A DNA stretch of 64,000 bases from Serratia rhizosphaerae (GTDB lineage: Bacteria; Pseudomonadota; Gammaproteobacteria; Enterobacterales; Enterobacteriaceae), in assembly GCF_009817885.1 (NCBI RefSeq), contig NZ_CP041764.1:1240001-1304000 (forward strand), read 5' to 3'. The position numbers and the translations under genes are program-made. A model generated the notes under the pieces. The model saw only the letters and a list, made by a program, of their open reading frames with translations, was not told the origin of the DNA and searched no databases. Shown in pieces: positions 45,563-54,412 of this stretch (positions within the stretch are counted from its first letter, which is position 1; every line of letters begins with the position of its first letter).

Positions 45563-45772
45563 AAGGGGTTGGTTACCGCCGGTAAGAATAAGTCATATAA
45601 ATCGCAGAGCCGTCCATTCTATACCCAAAAAAGCGTACGGCACACCTCTCTTGGCAAACAGCGAAACTCACCGTTTACCCGTATCACGCTGCGGCGATCG
45701 TTTCATAACGGCGCGCACTCCACTAGAATAGCCCGGTAAAACACATTCAATATACATTCCTGGAGCCGATTT

Positions 45773-47062
45773 ATGAGCTTACACAGCAAGTCCGAAAGTC
45801 TGTACGCCGAAGCGCAGCAGCTGATCCCCGGCGGGGTGAACTCCCCGGTGCGGGCATTTACCGGCGTCGGCGGGGTGCCGCTGTTTATCGAACGTGCCGA
45901 CGGCGCCTACCTTTTTGACGCCGACGGCAAAGCCTATATCGATTACGTCGGCTCCTGGGGCCCGATGGTGCTGGGCCATAACCATCCTGCCATTCGCAAC
46001 GCCGTCATTGCCGCCGCCGAACGCGGCCTGAGCTTTGGCGCACCGACCGAAATGGAAGTAAAAATGGCCGCGCTGGTGACCGAACTGGTGCCGACGATGG
46101 ATATGGTGCGCATGGTGAACTCCGGCACCGAAGCCACCATGAGCGCCATCCGTCTGGCGCGCGGCTACACCCAGCGCGATAAAATCATCAAGTTTGAAGG
46201 CTGTTACCACGGCCACGCCGACTGCCTGCTGGTCAAAGCCGGTTCCGGCGCGCTGACCCTCGGCCAACCGAACTCACCGGGCGTACCGGCGGACTTCGCC
46301 AAACATACCCTGACCTGCACCTATAACGATCTGGACTCGGTACGCAGCGCCTTTGAACAATACCCGTCAGAGATTGCCTGTATCATCGTCGAGCCGGTGG
46401 CGGGCAATATGAACTGCGTACCGCCGCAGCCGGACTTCCTGCCGGGGCTGCGCGCACTGTGTGATCAGTACGGCGCGCTGTTGATTATTGACGAGGTAAT
46501 GACCGGTTTCCGCGTGGCGCTGGCCGGCGCACAGGCGCACTACGGCGTTGAGCCGGACCTGACCTGCCTGGGTAAAATCATCGGCGGCGGTATGCCGGTG
46601 GGAGCATTCGGCGGCCGTCGCGACGTGATGGAAGCGCTGGCGCCGACCGGCCCGGTGTATCAGGCCGGGACGCTGTCCGGCAACCCGATCGCCATGGCGG
46701 CGGGCTTTGCCTGCCTGAGCGAGGTGGCGCAGCCGGGCGTTCACCAGACGCTGGGCGAACTGACCGAAATGCTGGCGGACGGCCTGCGCCATGCCGCACT
46801 GGCGGAGAACATCCCGCTGGTGATCAACAACGTCGGCGGCATGTTCGGCCTGTTCTTTACCGATGCCGACGCAGTCACCTGCTATCAGGACGTGATGCAG
46901 TGCGACGCCGAACGCTTTAAGCGCTTCTTCCACCTGATGCTGGACGAAGGCGTATATCTGGCGCCGTCCGCCTTTGAAGCAGGCTTTATGTCCGTCGCCC
47001 ACAGCAAAGAAGACATTCAGCGCACCATCGACGCCGCGCGTCGCTGCTTCGCTAAGCTGTAA
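45773..47062 (+). CDS. hemL: Glutamate-1-semialdehyde 2,1-aminomutase HemL
   Basis: HemL isomerises glutamate-1-semialdehyde to 5-aminolevulinate, the committed precursor of haem, using PMP/PLP. It has 429 residues. Class III aminotransferase features are visible: the NSGTEATMSAIRLARG cofactor site, EPVAGNMNCVPP, the aspartate in LLIIDEVMTGFRVAL and the PLP lysine in CLGKIIGGGMPVGAFGG. QAGTLSGNPIAMAAG follows. It has good RBS spacing (TGGAG) and is divergent from clcA, as in E. coli. Downstream is a strong terminator, then ampE, which is not its neighbour in E. coli. Confidence 0.98.
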   Translation: MSLHSKSESLYAEAQQLIPGGVNSPVRAFTGVGGVPLFIERADGAYLFDADGKAYIDYVGSWGPMVLGHNHPAIRNAVIAAAERGLSFGAPTEMEVKMAALVTELVPTMDMVRMVNSGTEATMSAIRLARGYTQRDKIIKFEGCYHGHADCLLVKAGSGALTLGQPNSPGVPADFAKHTLTCTYNDLDSVRSAFEQYPSEIACIIVEPVAGNMNCVPPQPDFLPGLRALCDQYGALLIIDEVMTGFRVALAGAQAHYGVEPDLTCLGKIIGGGMPVGAFGGRRDVMEALAPTGPVYQAGTLSGNPIAMAAGFACLSEVAQPGVHQTLGELTEMLADGLRHAALAENIPLVINNVGGMFGLFFTDADAVTCYQDVMQCDAERFKRFFHLMLDEGVYLAPSAFEAGFMSVAHSKEDIQRTIDAARRCFAKL

Positions 47063-47085
47063 CAGCGGACGTTACCGCAAACAAC

Positions 47086-47115
47086 AAGGGCTGAACCTGC
47101 GTTCAGCCCTTTTTT
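47086..47115. terminator. hemL terminator
   Basis: AAGGGCTGAAC-CTGC-GTTCAGCCCTT is a perfect 11-bp stem followed by a run of T, 24 bp after the hemL stop. It also lies just past the ampE stop on the other strand. Confidence 0.92.
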
Positions 47116-47131
47116 ATCGCACGATGGCGGA

Positions 47132-47986
47132 TTACAGCAAGGTGCCGTAAATCGTCAGCACCGCCACCACCACCACCAGAATCATCGTCACCTTACGCGC
47201 CAACACCACCGCGGCACGCGGCGTTTGTACCGGATCGTCATGCGGGTCCCGCGCCAGCGCAAACTGCGCCAGACGCGTCAGCACCTGGTACTGTGAAGTA
47301 CGGCGATCGCCCAGCGAGGCGAACCAGGCCGGCAGCGCCCTTTCTCCGTGGCCGATCAGCGCATAGGCCACGCCCGCCAGCCGCACCGGGATCCAATCCA
47401 GCCAGTGCAGCAATGCATCAATCCCCGACTGCGAACGCTCCAGCGGCGTATTGTGCCGCGCCAGCCAGGTTTGGTAAGCACGCAGGAAAGCATAGCCGGC
47501 CAACGCGATCGGCCCATAAGGACCGCACGCCACAAACCAGAACAGCGGCGCCAGATAATAGCGGTAGTTAATCCACAGCAGCGCATTTTGCAGTTCGCGC
47601 AGACGCTCTTCTTCGCTGCAGTCCACCGGCAGGCCGTGGATCAGCGCCAGCTCTTCCGCCATGGCATCAACCGCATGGCTGTCGCCCTGACGCGCCGCCT
47701 TCAGGTAGGCGCGGTAATGCTTGCGCTTAATGCCCGCCCCGACGCACAGCAGCGCCACGACAATCCACAACAGCAGCGTCAGCAGACCGAAAAATAGCCC
47801 CTGCGCCAGCCATAAAATGCCCCAGACCACCACCATCCAGCCGCAGGCCAGCGCCAGCGTCTGCAGCAGCGAAAAACGGCGCAGACGCCGGAAAACCACT
47901 TCAAGCCGGTGATCCAGCTGCCAATGCTCGCCCAGCTTGAATAAACGTTCCCATGCCAGAACCAGTAACAGCGAAAACAGCGTCAT
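47132..47986 (-). CDS. ampE: Inner-membrane regulatory protein AmpE
   Basis: AmpE is an inner-membrane protein classically co-transcribed with ampD; its role in beta-lactamase signalling is unclear. It has 284 residues, the same as E. coli. Marks are the N-terminus MTLFSLLLVLAWERLFKLGEH, ELQNALLWINYRYYLAPLFW, SGIDALLHWLDWIPVRLAGV and the C-terminal hydrophobic VTMILVVVVAVLTIYG. About four membrane segments are likely. The usual upstream partner ampD is not present: only 215 bp separate ampE from divergent nadC. GGGAGAGG precedes the start. Confidence 0.96.
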   Translation of the reverse strand: MTLFSLLLVLAWERLFKLGEHWQLDHRLEVVFRRLRRFSLLQTLALACGWMVVVWGILWLAQGLFFGLLTLLLWIVVALLCVGAGIKRKHYRAYLKAARQGDSHAVDAMAEELALIHGLPVDCSEEERLRELQNALLWINYRYYLAPLFWFVACGPYGPIALAGYAFLRAYQTWLARHNTPLERSQSGIDALLHWLDWIPVRLAGVAYALIGHGERALPAWFASLGDRRTSQYQVLTRLAQFALARDPHDDPVQTPRAAVVLARKVTMILVVVVAVLTIYGTLL

Positions 47987-48162
47987 TTGTTATGCCTCTC
48001 CCTTGTCATTGCGCCCGAGCGCTCGCCGGGGCCAACCACGTTGTTCCACAGATGCCAGATATTGCTCGCCACCGGTATCGGATAATACCTGATTCCTTGT
48101 TTAGCGACAGCGCATGCCGGCTATCACTGCCAGTGGTACTTGCCTGCACAACAGAGTAGCAT
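47983..48162 (-). pseudogene. ampD: Possible deleted remnant of ampD
   Basis: The gap between nadC and ampE normally holds ampD, about 187 codons. Here a minus-strand ATG at 48162, behind GGAGG and starting Met-Leu-Leu like AmpD, meets TGA-TAG after 12 codons. The same frame then stays open to a TGA that overlaps the ampE ATG (ATGA), the same arrangement as the ampD-ampE junction in E. coli. The whole is only 60 codons and shows none of the zinc-amidase motifs of AmpD. I call it a possible remnant; it may equally be plain intergenic DNA. Confidence 0.3.
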
Positions 48163-48201
48163 GTTTCCTCCACATTCTTAGTTCCCTTTTCGGAGCCTTC
48201 T

Positions 48202-49092
48202 ATGCCGACACGCCGCTACAGCGCCGACAGCCGTCGTGCTGAACTTCTTGAACGAATTGAACATGATATCCCTTTTGCCGTCGCCCAGGCGTTACGGGAA
48301 GATCTGGGTGGTGAAGTCAATCCTGAACGGGATATTACCGCCCAGCTGCTGCCGGCGGACAAACAGGCCGAAGCCACGATCATCACCCGTGAAGCCGGCG
48401 TGTTTTGCGGCCAGCGCTGGTTAAATGAAGTCTTTATTCAGCTGGGTAATCAGGTGCGCGTGGAATGGCTGGCGGCCGACGGCGAAACGGTGACGCCGAA
48501 CCAGCCGCTGTGCCGTCTGAGCGGCCCGGCGCGCATTATGCTGACCGGCGAGCGCACCGCGCTCAACTTTGTACAGACCCTGTCGGGCGTGGCGACCGCC
48601 GTCAGCCGCTATGTCGCACTGCTGGAAGGCACGCAGACGCGGCTGCTGGACACGCGTAAAACGCTGCCGGGGCTGCGCACCGCACTGAAGTACGCCGTGC
48701 TGTGCGGCGGCGGCAATAACCACCGGCTGGGGCTGTCCGACGCCTTCCTGATCAAGGAAAATCATATTATCGCCTCCGGCTCGATCAAGAACGCGGTGGA
48801 GAAAGCCTTCTGGCTGCACGCCGACGTGCCGGTCGAAGTGGAAGTGGAATCGCTGGACGAACTGCAGCAGGCGCTGGACGCCGGCGCGGATATCATCATG
48901 CTGGATAACTTCAGCGTGCCGATGATGAAGCAGGCGGTGGAACTGACCCAGCATCGCGCACTGCTGGAGGTCTCCGGTAATGTCACCAGCGACACCTTGC
49001 GCCAATACGCTGAAACCGGCGTGGACTATATTTCGGTCGGCGCGCTCACCAAGCACATCACCGCCCTCGATTTATCCATGCGCTTTAAATAA
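48202..49092 (+). CDS. nadC: Nicotinate-nucleotide pyrophosphorylase (quinolinate phosphoribosyltransferase) NadC
   Basis: NadC joins quinolinate to PRPP, releasing CO2 and PPi, to give nicotinate mononucleotide in de novo NAD synthesis. It has 296 residues (297 in E. coli). Conserved parts are GERTALNFVQTLSGVATAV, the PRPP/quinolinate-binding LDTRKTLPGLRTALKYAV, CGGGNNHRLGLSDAFLIKEN and the phosphate-binding TGVDYISVGALTKH. It is divergent from ampE and precedes ppdD by 199 bp, as in E. coli except for the absent ampD. Confidence 0.98.
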   Translation: MPTRRYSADSRRAELLERIEHDIPFAVAQALREDLGGEVNPERDITAQLLPADKQAEATIITREAGVFCGQRWLNEVFIQLGNQVRVEWLAADGETVTPNQPLCRLSGPARIMLTGERTALNFVQTLSGVATAVSRYVALLEGTQTRLLDTRKTLPGLRTALKYAVLCGGGNNHRLGLSDAFLIKENHIIASGSIKNAVEKAFWLHADVPVEVEVESLDELQQALDAGADIIMLDNFSVPMMKQAVELTQHRALLEVSGNVTSDTLRQYAETGVDYISVGALTKHITALDLSMRFK

Positions 49093-49291
49093 TCCCCCCT
49101 TTTTTGCGCTCGCATCGCCAGCCCGGCGACGCGAGCCGCTTTACACTGCGATCCGCGCCGCATTACGCACTGCGAAAAATGGCAACCATCCAGATAGTGC
49201 TGGAAGCCATACGCAGTCCTGTCAGCATGCACTCGCACGCCCGGCCTCCTGACGCTACCGTTGCCACTCCACAACCAGGAGGAAGCAACGC

Positions 49292-49738
49292 ATGGAAACA
49301 CAACGTGGATTTACCCTGATCGAACTGATGGTGGTGATCGCCATCATCGCCACCCTGAGCGCCATCGGCGTGCCCGCCTACCAGCGCTATATTCAGAAAG
49401 CGGCAATGACCGATATGTTGCAGACGATGGCCCCCTATAAAATGGCGGTAGAGCTGTGCGTGCTGGACAGCGGCGTGGCCGACGAATGCAACGCCGGCAG
49501 CAAAGGCATCCCGACTGGCGCCGCCTCGCGCTATGTCAGCGCCGTCAGCGTCAGCCGGGGGGTTATTACGCTCACTGGCGCCCAGACGCTGCAGGGATTA
49601 ACGGTCACGATGACGCCGACGCCGGACAGCAACGGCCTGATGCGTTGGGCGCGCAGTTGCAGCGCGGCGGAAAGCAGCGCGCTGCAGGATACCTGCCAGG
49701 AAGTATTCCGCTTTGACGATGCGCCGGAACCATCCTGA
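49292..49738 (+). CDS. ppdD: Prepilin peptidase-dependent pilin PpdD (type IV pilin)
   Basis: A 148-residue type IV pilin. The leader METQRG is followed by the N-methylated Phe7 and the hydrophobic helix FTLIELMVVIAIIATLSAIG, with the conserved Glu at mature position 5; prepilin peptidase should cut after Gly6. The globular part has two cysteine pairs (ELCVLDSGVADEC and SCSAAESSALQDTC). It is the major pilin of the enterobacterial type IV pilus, often silent in the laboratory. AGGAGG precedes the ATG. Its stop overlaps the hofB start, so it forms an operon with hofB and hofC. Confidence 0.96.
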   Translation: METQRGFTLIELMVVIAIIATLSAIGVPAYQRYIQKAAMTDMLQTMAPYKMAVELCVLDSGVADECNAGSKGIPTGAASRYVSAVSVSRGVITLTGAQTLQGLTVTMTPTPDSNGLMRWARSCSAAESSALQDTCQEVFRFDDAPEPS

Positions 49739-51168
49739 TGAACCAGGCCATCAACGCGGAAATACACACCCTGTGCCGGCGCTATCAGGCGCTGGCGCTG
49801 AGCGAAGACGAGCAATGCCTGACCATCGCTCTGCACGGCGAACCGTCGGCGCCGCTGCTCAATGCGCTGCGCTTCGCCAGCGGGAAACGCATTGCACTGG
49901 AGCAGTGGCCGCTGGCGCGGCTGGAACAGGCGCTGTTCCAGTCGCCGGCGCTTCAGCCGGCTCAAGAAGAGGATGCCGGGGCGCACAGCCCCACGCTGGA
50001 TGACGATGCCGATGCGCCCGCGGTCAACTTTATCAACCAAACGCTGCGCAGCGCGATCCAACGGCGCGCCTCCGACATTCACTTTGAACCTTACCAACAA
50101 CAGCTCAGCATCCGCCTACGCATCGATGGCGTACTGCAGACGGTCTCTCCGCCGCCGCTGGCCCTGGGCCAGCGCATTATCGCCCGGCTGAAGATCATGG
50201 CTCAGTTGGACATTGCCGAACGGCGTCTGCCGCAGGACGGCCAGCTCGGCGTTCAGCTGGATCGCAGCCGCTACTCGATGCGCATCTCCACCCTGCCGAC
50301 GCTGTACGGCGAAAAGGTGGTGCTGCGGATCCTGCAAACCGACCGGCAGGATCTGCCGCTGGAGCAACTGGGCATGACGGAGGCGGATCGCACGCAGTTT
50401 GCCGCCGCCCTCGCCGGCCCGCAGGGGATGATTCTGGTCACCGGCCCCACCGGCAGCGGAAAAACCGTCACGCTGTACAGCGGCCTGCACCAGTTGAACG
50501 ATCGGCAGCGCAATCTGTGCAGCGTCGAGGATCCCGTCGAGATCCCGCTGTTTGGCATCAACCAGACGCAGGTCAACGGCAAAATCGACCTGAGTTTCTC
50601 CCGCGTACTGCGGGCGCTGCTGCGCCAGGATCCGGACGTGATCATGATCGGCGAGATCCGCGACGGAGAAACCGCCGAGATCGCAGTGAAAGCCGCCCAG
50701 ACCGGCCATCTGGTGCTGTCGACCTTGCATACCAACTCCACCAGCGAAACCCTGACCCGTCTGACCAATATGGGCATCCCCGGCTACCTGCTGGCGGCCA
50801 GCCTCAAGCTGGTGATCGCCCAGCGGCTGGTGCGGCGGCTGTGCCTGCACTGCCGCCGCCCGCAAACGGAAACGCTGCACTTCCCCGCCGCGCTGTGGCC
50901 CCGCCCGTTGACGCCATGGCGCGCCGAAGGCTGTGAACACTGTTTCGGCGGCTATTACGGCCGCATCGGCATCTATGAATTACTGCACATCACCAGTGAG
51001 ATCCAACACGGGTTACTTCACCAGCTAACGGCGGAGCAGTTGAACGAGATCGCACAGCGGCAGGGGCAAACATCGCTGCTGCAGGCCGGGCTGGCGCTGG
51101 TTGCGGAAGGTATTACGTCGCTGCAGGAAGTTTATCGCGTGATAGGCCACACGGAGCTACAGCCATGA
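49738..51168 (+). CDS. hofB: Type IV pilus assembly ATPase HofB (GspE/PilB family)
   Basis: A 476-residue secretion/assembly ATPase expected to power pilus extension at the inner membrane. After an N-terminal GspE-like domain come the Walker A GPTGSGKT at about residues 236-243, the Asp box (SVEDPVEIPLFG), Walker B (DVIMIGEIRDGETAEIAVKAAQTG) and the His box (LVLSTLHTN). The zinc-binding tetracysteine is present as CLHCRR and CEHCFGG. It is coupled to ppdD by overlap (TGATG) and to hofC by ATGA. Confidence 0.96.
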   Translation: MNQAINAEIHTLCRRYQALALSEDEQCLTIALHGEPSAPLLNALRFASGKRIALEQWPLARLEQALFQSPALQPAQEEDAGAHSPTLDDDADAPAVNFINQTLRSAIQRRASDIHFEPYQQQLSIRLRIDGVLQTVSPPPLALGQRIIARLKIMAQLDIAERRLPQDGQLGVQLDRSRYSMRISTLPTLYGEKVVLRILQTDRQDLPLEQLGMTEADRTQFAAALAGPQGMILVTGPTGSGKTVTLYSGLHQLNDRQRNLCSVEDPVEIPLFGINQTQVNGKIDLSFSRVLRALLRQDPDVIMIGEIRDGETAEIAVKAAQTGHLVLSTLHTNSTSETLTRLTNMGIPGYLLAASLKLVIAQRLVRRLCLHCRRPQTETLHFPAALWPRPLTPWRAEGCEHCFGGYYGRIGIYELLHITSEIQHGLLHQLTAEQLNEIAQRQGQTSLLQAGLALVAEGITSLQEVYRVIGHTELQP

Positions 51169-52364
51169 CGTCGCGGCGGCTTTTTCTCTGGCAGGCCATT
51201 AATAGTCAAGGTGAATTGGTTCCGGGAGAGTCGCTGGCTGAACGCAAAGAGCAGGTTTATCAGCTGCTGATTGAGCAGAACCTGCAGCCCTATCAGGTCG
51301 CACGCGGCAAGCCGGTTGGCCGGCGACAATGGCGTGGCGAAGCATTGACCCTATTCACCCGCCAGCTGGCTACGCTGCTGCAGGCCGGGCTGCCGCTGAT
51401 GAACGCACTGCAGCTGCTGGCGCAGCAGCATCAGTCCGCTCCATGGCGCTGTCTGCTGCAGGAGATCGGTGAACACGTGGCTCAGGGTCAGCCGCTGTCC
51501 GAAGTGACGGCCGGCTACCACGACGTGTTTCCGCCTATTTATCGCCAGCTAATCACCTTGGGCGAACTGACCGGCAACCTCGACCGCTGTTGCCAGCAGC
51601 TGGCGCAACAGCAGGAAGAGCAGCAGAAGCTGCGCAAAAAAGTGCTGAAGGCCATCCGCTATCCGCTGTTTATCTGCGCGGTGACCATACTGGTCAGCCT
51701 GCTGATGCTGCTGATGGTGCTGCCCGAATTCGCCAGCGTGTATCAGTCGTTCGACGCGCCGCTGCCCTGGTTTACCCAGGGACTCATGAATCTGTCAGCG
51801 TTATTGGTCAGCGCCGGCCCCTATGTATTACTGGCCGGCGCCCTGCTGGCGGGCGGCTACTGGCGCTGTTGCCATCCGCACTCCCGCTGGCGACGGCGGG
51901 AACAGCGGCTCTGCCTGCGTCTGCCGCTGATTGCGCAGCTGATTAAAGGCGCCAGCCTGAGCCAGATCTTCCGCACGCTGCATATGACCCAACAGGCGGG
52001 TCTAACATTGCTCGAAGGGCTGGATGCGGCGCTGCTGTCGATGGAGAATCTGTTTTTCCGTCAGGCGCTGGAGAATATTCGGCAACGGCTGAACCAGGGG
52101 CTGCCGCTGTATCAGGCGCTGGCGGAACAGCCGCTGTTTCCGCCGTTGTGCCAGCAGCTGGCGCGCGTCGGGGAAGAGTCCGGCACTCTGGACACCCTGC
52201 TGGGCAAACTGGCGTCATGGCATGAACAGCAGACGCATGAGCTGGCGGACGCTTTGGCTCAAACGCTGGAACCGCTGCTGATGCTGACCATCGGCATCAT
52301 CGTCGGCGGCCTGGTGATCGCCATGTATTTGCCGATTTTTCAATTGGGAACGGTGTTGGGGTAA
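51165..52364 (+). CDS. hofC: Type IV pilus assembly inner-membrane platform protein HofC (GspF/PilC family)
   Basis: A 399-residue inner-membrane protein that anchors the assembly ATPase. It contains two T2SSF domains (about 65-190 and 265-390) with the repeated motifs FTRQLATLLQAGLPLMNAL and FRTLHMTQQAGLTLLEGL, and RQLITLGELTGNLDRCC. Three membrane segments are visible: about 165-190, 210-235 and 360-385. It ends the ppdD-hofB-hofC operon. Together with prepilin peptidase and secretin genes elsewhere it could build a pilus. Confidence 0.95.
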   Translation: MTSRRLFLWQAINSQGELVPGESLAERKEQVYQLLIEQNLQPYQVARGKPVGRRQWRGEALTLFTRQLATLLQAGLPLMNALQLLAQQHQSAPWRCLLQEIGEHVAQGQPLSEVTAGYHDVFPPIYRQLITLGELTGNLDRCCQQLAQQQEEQQKLRKKVLKAIRYPLFICAVTILVSLLMLLMVLPEFASVYQSFDAPLPWFTQGLMNLSALLVSAGPYVLLAGALLAGGYWRCCHPHSRWRRREQRLCLRLPLIAQLIKGASLSQIFRTLHMTQQAGLTLLEGLDAALLSMENLFFRQALENIRQRLNQGLPLYQALAEQPLFPPLCQQLARVGEESGTLDTLLGKLASWHEQQTHELADALAQTLEPLLMLTIGIIVGGLVIAMYLPIFQLGTVLG

Positions 52365-52379
52365 AACAGGCGGGTGAAA

Positions 52380-52400
52380 CGCCCCCACGGTGCGGGGGCG
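52380..52400. terminator. Hairpin between convergent hofC and guaC
   Basis: CGCCCCC and GGGGGCG pair as a 7-bp stem in the 44-bp gap. On the minus strand, i.e. for guaC, it is followed by TTTC; on the plus strand there is no T run. Confidence 0.65.
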
Positions 52401-52408
52401 ACAGGAGA

Positions 52409-53452
52409 TTACTTGCTGCCGAATACGCGGTTTTCCTGTTCCGCAACGCGGATAAAGGTGGTGCGTTTGGTCAGCTCTTTCAGACGCTCTGCCCCCACGT
52501 AGGTGCAGGCCGAACGCAGGCCGCCGAGGATATCGCGTACGGTGAATTCCACTTCGCCGCGCAGCGGCAGCTTCACGGTTTTACCTTCTGCCGCGCGGTA
52601 CTCCGCGACGCCGCCCACGTGGCGCTTCATCGCGGATTCGGAACTCATGCCGTAGAACAGCATAAATTTCTCGCCGTTCTCTTCCACCACCGTGCCTTCA
52701 CACTCGTCGTGGCCGGCCAGCATGCCGCCCAGCATGACAAAGTCGGCGCCGCCGCCGAAGGCTTTCGCCACATCGCCCGGCACCGAGCAGCCGCCGTCGC
52801 TGACAATCTGCCCGCCCAGCCCGTGCGCCGCGTCCGCGCATTCAATCACCGCGGACAGCTGCGGGTAGCCAACGCCGGTTTTCACCCGCGTGGTGCACAC
52901 TGAACCCGGGCCAATGCCGACCTTAACGATATCGGCCCCGGACAGAATCAGTTCCTCAACCATTTCGCCGGTGACCACATTGCCGGCGCAGATAACGTGT
53001 TGCGGACAGGCTTCGCGCGCTTTCTGCAGGAAGGCGACAAAGTGCTCCGAGTAGCCGTTGGCCACATCGATGCAGATAAACTTCAGCGCCGGCGACAGCG
53101 CCAGAATTTGCTTCATCTTTACGAAGTCGGCATCGGAGGTGCCGGTGGAAACCATCACGTGACGCAGCGTCTCTGCCGGTACGCGCTGAACGAATTCGGC
53201 CCATTGCTCAACCGAATAGTGTTTGTGTACCGCGGTAAGCACATCGAAAGACGCCAGAGCCTCTGCCATGCGGAAGGTGCCGACCGTATCCATATTGGCG
53301 GCAATAAGAGGTACGCCGGACCAGTTCCATCCCGAATGCTTGAAGGTAAACTGGCGCTCCAGTTCCACTTCAGAGCGGCTTTTCAGCGTGGAGCGCTTCG
53401 GGCGGATCAGCACATCTTTAAAACCTAACTTCAAATCTTCTTCAATACGCAT
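52409..53452 (-). CDS. guaC: GMP reductase GuaC
   Basis: GuaC deaminates and reduces GMP to IMP with NADPH, recycling guanine nucleotides. It has 347 residues, the same as E. coli. The catalytic cysteine lies in VGIGPGSVCTTRVKTGVGYPQ (first 20 residues shown in part). Phosphate-binding segments are SDGGCSVPGDVAKAFGGGADFVMLGG, in part, and KFMLFYGMSSESAM. N-terminal MRIEEDLKLGFKDVLIRPK is near identical to E. coli. It is convergent with the pilus operon and divergent from coaE. Confidence 0.98.
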   Translation of the reverse strand: MRIEEDLKLGFKDVLIRPKRSTLKSRSEVELERQFTFKHSGWNWSGVPLIAANMDTVGTFRMAEALASFDVLTAVHKHYSVEQWAEFVQRVPAETLRHVMVSTGTSDADFVKMKQILALSPALKFICIDVANGYSEHFVAFLQKAREACPQHVICAGNVVTGEMVEELILSGADIVKVGIGPGSVCTTRVKTGVGYPQLSAVIECADAAHGLGGQIVSDGGCSVPGDVAKAFGGGADFVMLGGMLAGHDECEGTVVEENGEKFMLFYGMSSESAMKRHVGGVAEYRAAEGKTVKLPLRGEVEFTVRDILGGLRSACTYVGAERLKELTKRTTFIRVAEQENRVFGSK

Positions 53453-53792
53453 GACAACGGATTTCCTGGTTTATGGCGACGGATCGCAAGGGTGATCGAA
53501 TCTTCTATCCCGCGGGTTTCAGCTAATGCCGCCACCTGCGCAGAACAGCTTGATGCCAGTTCCAGTGACGTTATCATACGCCGGAATAATCACGCGGCAA
53601 GACTGCGATTTCGTCTTTATTTACGCTACAATCCCAGAAATTTACCTACGCCATTCCGATGTGATATTGCGCCCATTTTTGCCATTCTGGCGACAGAAAC
53701 GCCAGCCTGACGGCGTCGACTTGCACTTCTGCACGATCGCTTTATGATTCGTTTATTGTTTCTGGATAAATCTTAGGGTGTCCCTTCACGCC
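53453..53792. promoter_or_regulatory. Divergent intergenic region guaC/coaE
   Basis: About 340 bp between guaC and coaE. Short open frames here have no recognisable domain. The A+T-rich part around 53600-53780 probably contains both promoters; TACAAT at about 53626-53631 is a candidate -10 box on the plus strand, but I cannot support a -35. Confidence 0.45.
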
Positions 53793-54407
53793 ATGACTTA
53801 CATTGTTGCGTTGACCGGCGGCATCGGCAGCGGTAAATCAACCGTCGCCAATGCTTTTGCGCGTCATGGCATCGTGATCGTCGATGCCGACATCATCGCC
53901 CGTCAGGTTGTAGAACCCGGCACGCCGTCATTGGCGGCCATCACCGCGCATTTTGGCCATGGGATACTCCAGCCGGATGGCGCTTTGGATCGCGCCGCGC
54001 TGCGTCAGCGTATCTTCAGCCAGCCAGATGAAAAACGCTGGCTGAATCAACTGCTACACCCGGTGATACAGCAGGAAACACAGCGCCAGCTGGCGCTGGC
54101 CGACAGCCCCTATGCGCTCTGGGTGGTACCGTTACTGGTAGAAAACCAGCTCCAGTCACGCGCCGATCGGGTCGTGGTGGTCGATGTCGACAGCGATACC
54201 CAGTTGCTCAGAACTATCGCCCGCGACGGCGTCAGCCGTCAGCAGGCACTCAATATTTTATCTGCCCAAGCGACGCGCGAGCAGCGCCTGGCAGCGGCGG
54301 ACGACGTGATCGACAACAGCGGCGCCGCACAAGAGATAGAATCACACGTAGCCGCCTTGCATCGCCGCTATCTGGACCTTGCGGCATCAGCAAAACGACA
54401 GGATTAA
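53793..54407 (+). CDS. coaE: Dephospho-CoA kinase CoaE
   Basis: CoaE phosphorylates the 3'-hydroxyl of dephospho-CoA, the last step of coenzyme A synthesis. It has 204 residues (206 in E. coli), starting at MTYIVALTGGIGSGKST, which holds the P-loop. Other marks are VIVDADIIARQVVEPGTP, LNQLLHPVIQQETQ, VVPLLVENQLQSRADRVVVV and the arginine-bearing lid segment ATREQRLAAADDVIDN. An upstream GTG would add five residues not found in relatives. It is followed 5 bp later by zapD and then yacG. Confidence 0.97.
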   Translation: MTYIVALTGGIGSGKSTVANAFARHGIVIVDADIIARQVVEPGTPSLAAITAHFGHGILQPDGALDRAALRQRIFSQPDEKRWLNQLLHPVIQQETQRQLALADSPYALWVVPLLVENQLQSRADRVVVVDVDSDTQLLRTIARDGVSRQQALNILSAQATREQRLAAADDVIDNSGAAQEIESHVAALHRRYLDLAASAKRQD

Positions 54408-54412
54408 ACCGA

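Noticed and set aside
49292..52364. Possible new secretion system
   Set aside because: ppdD-hofB-hofC is the standard enterobacterial type IV pilus fragment next to nadC.
53492..53747. Short plus-strand frames between guaC and coaE
   Set aside because: No conserved features; the region is better explained as divergent promoters.
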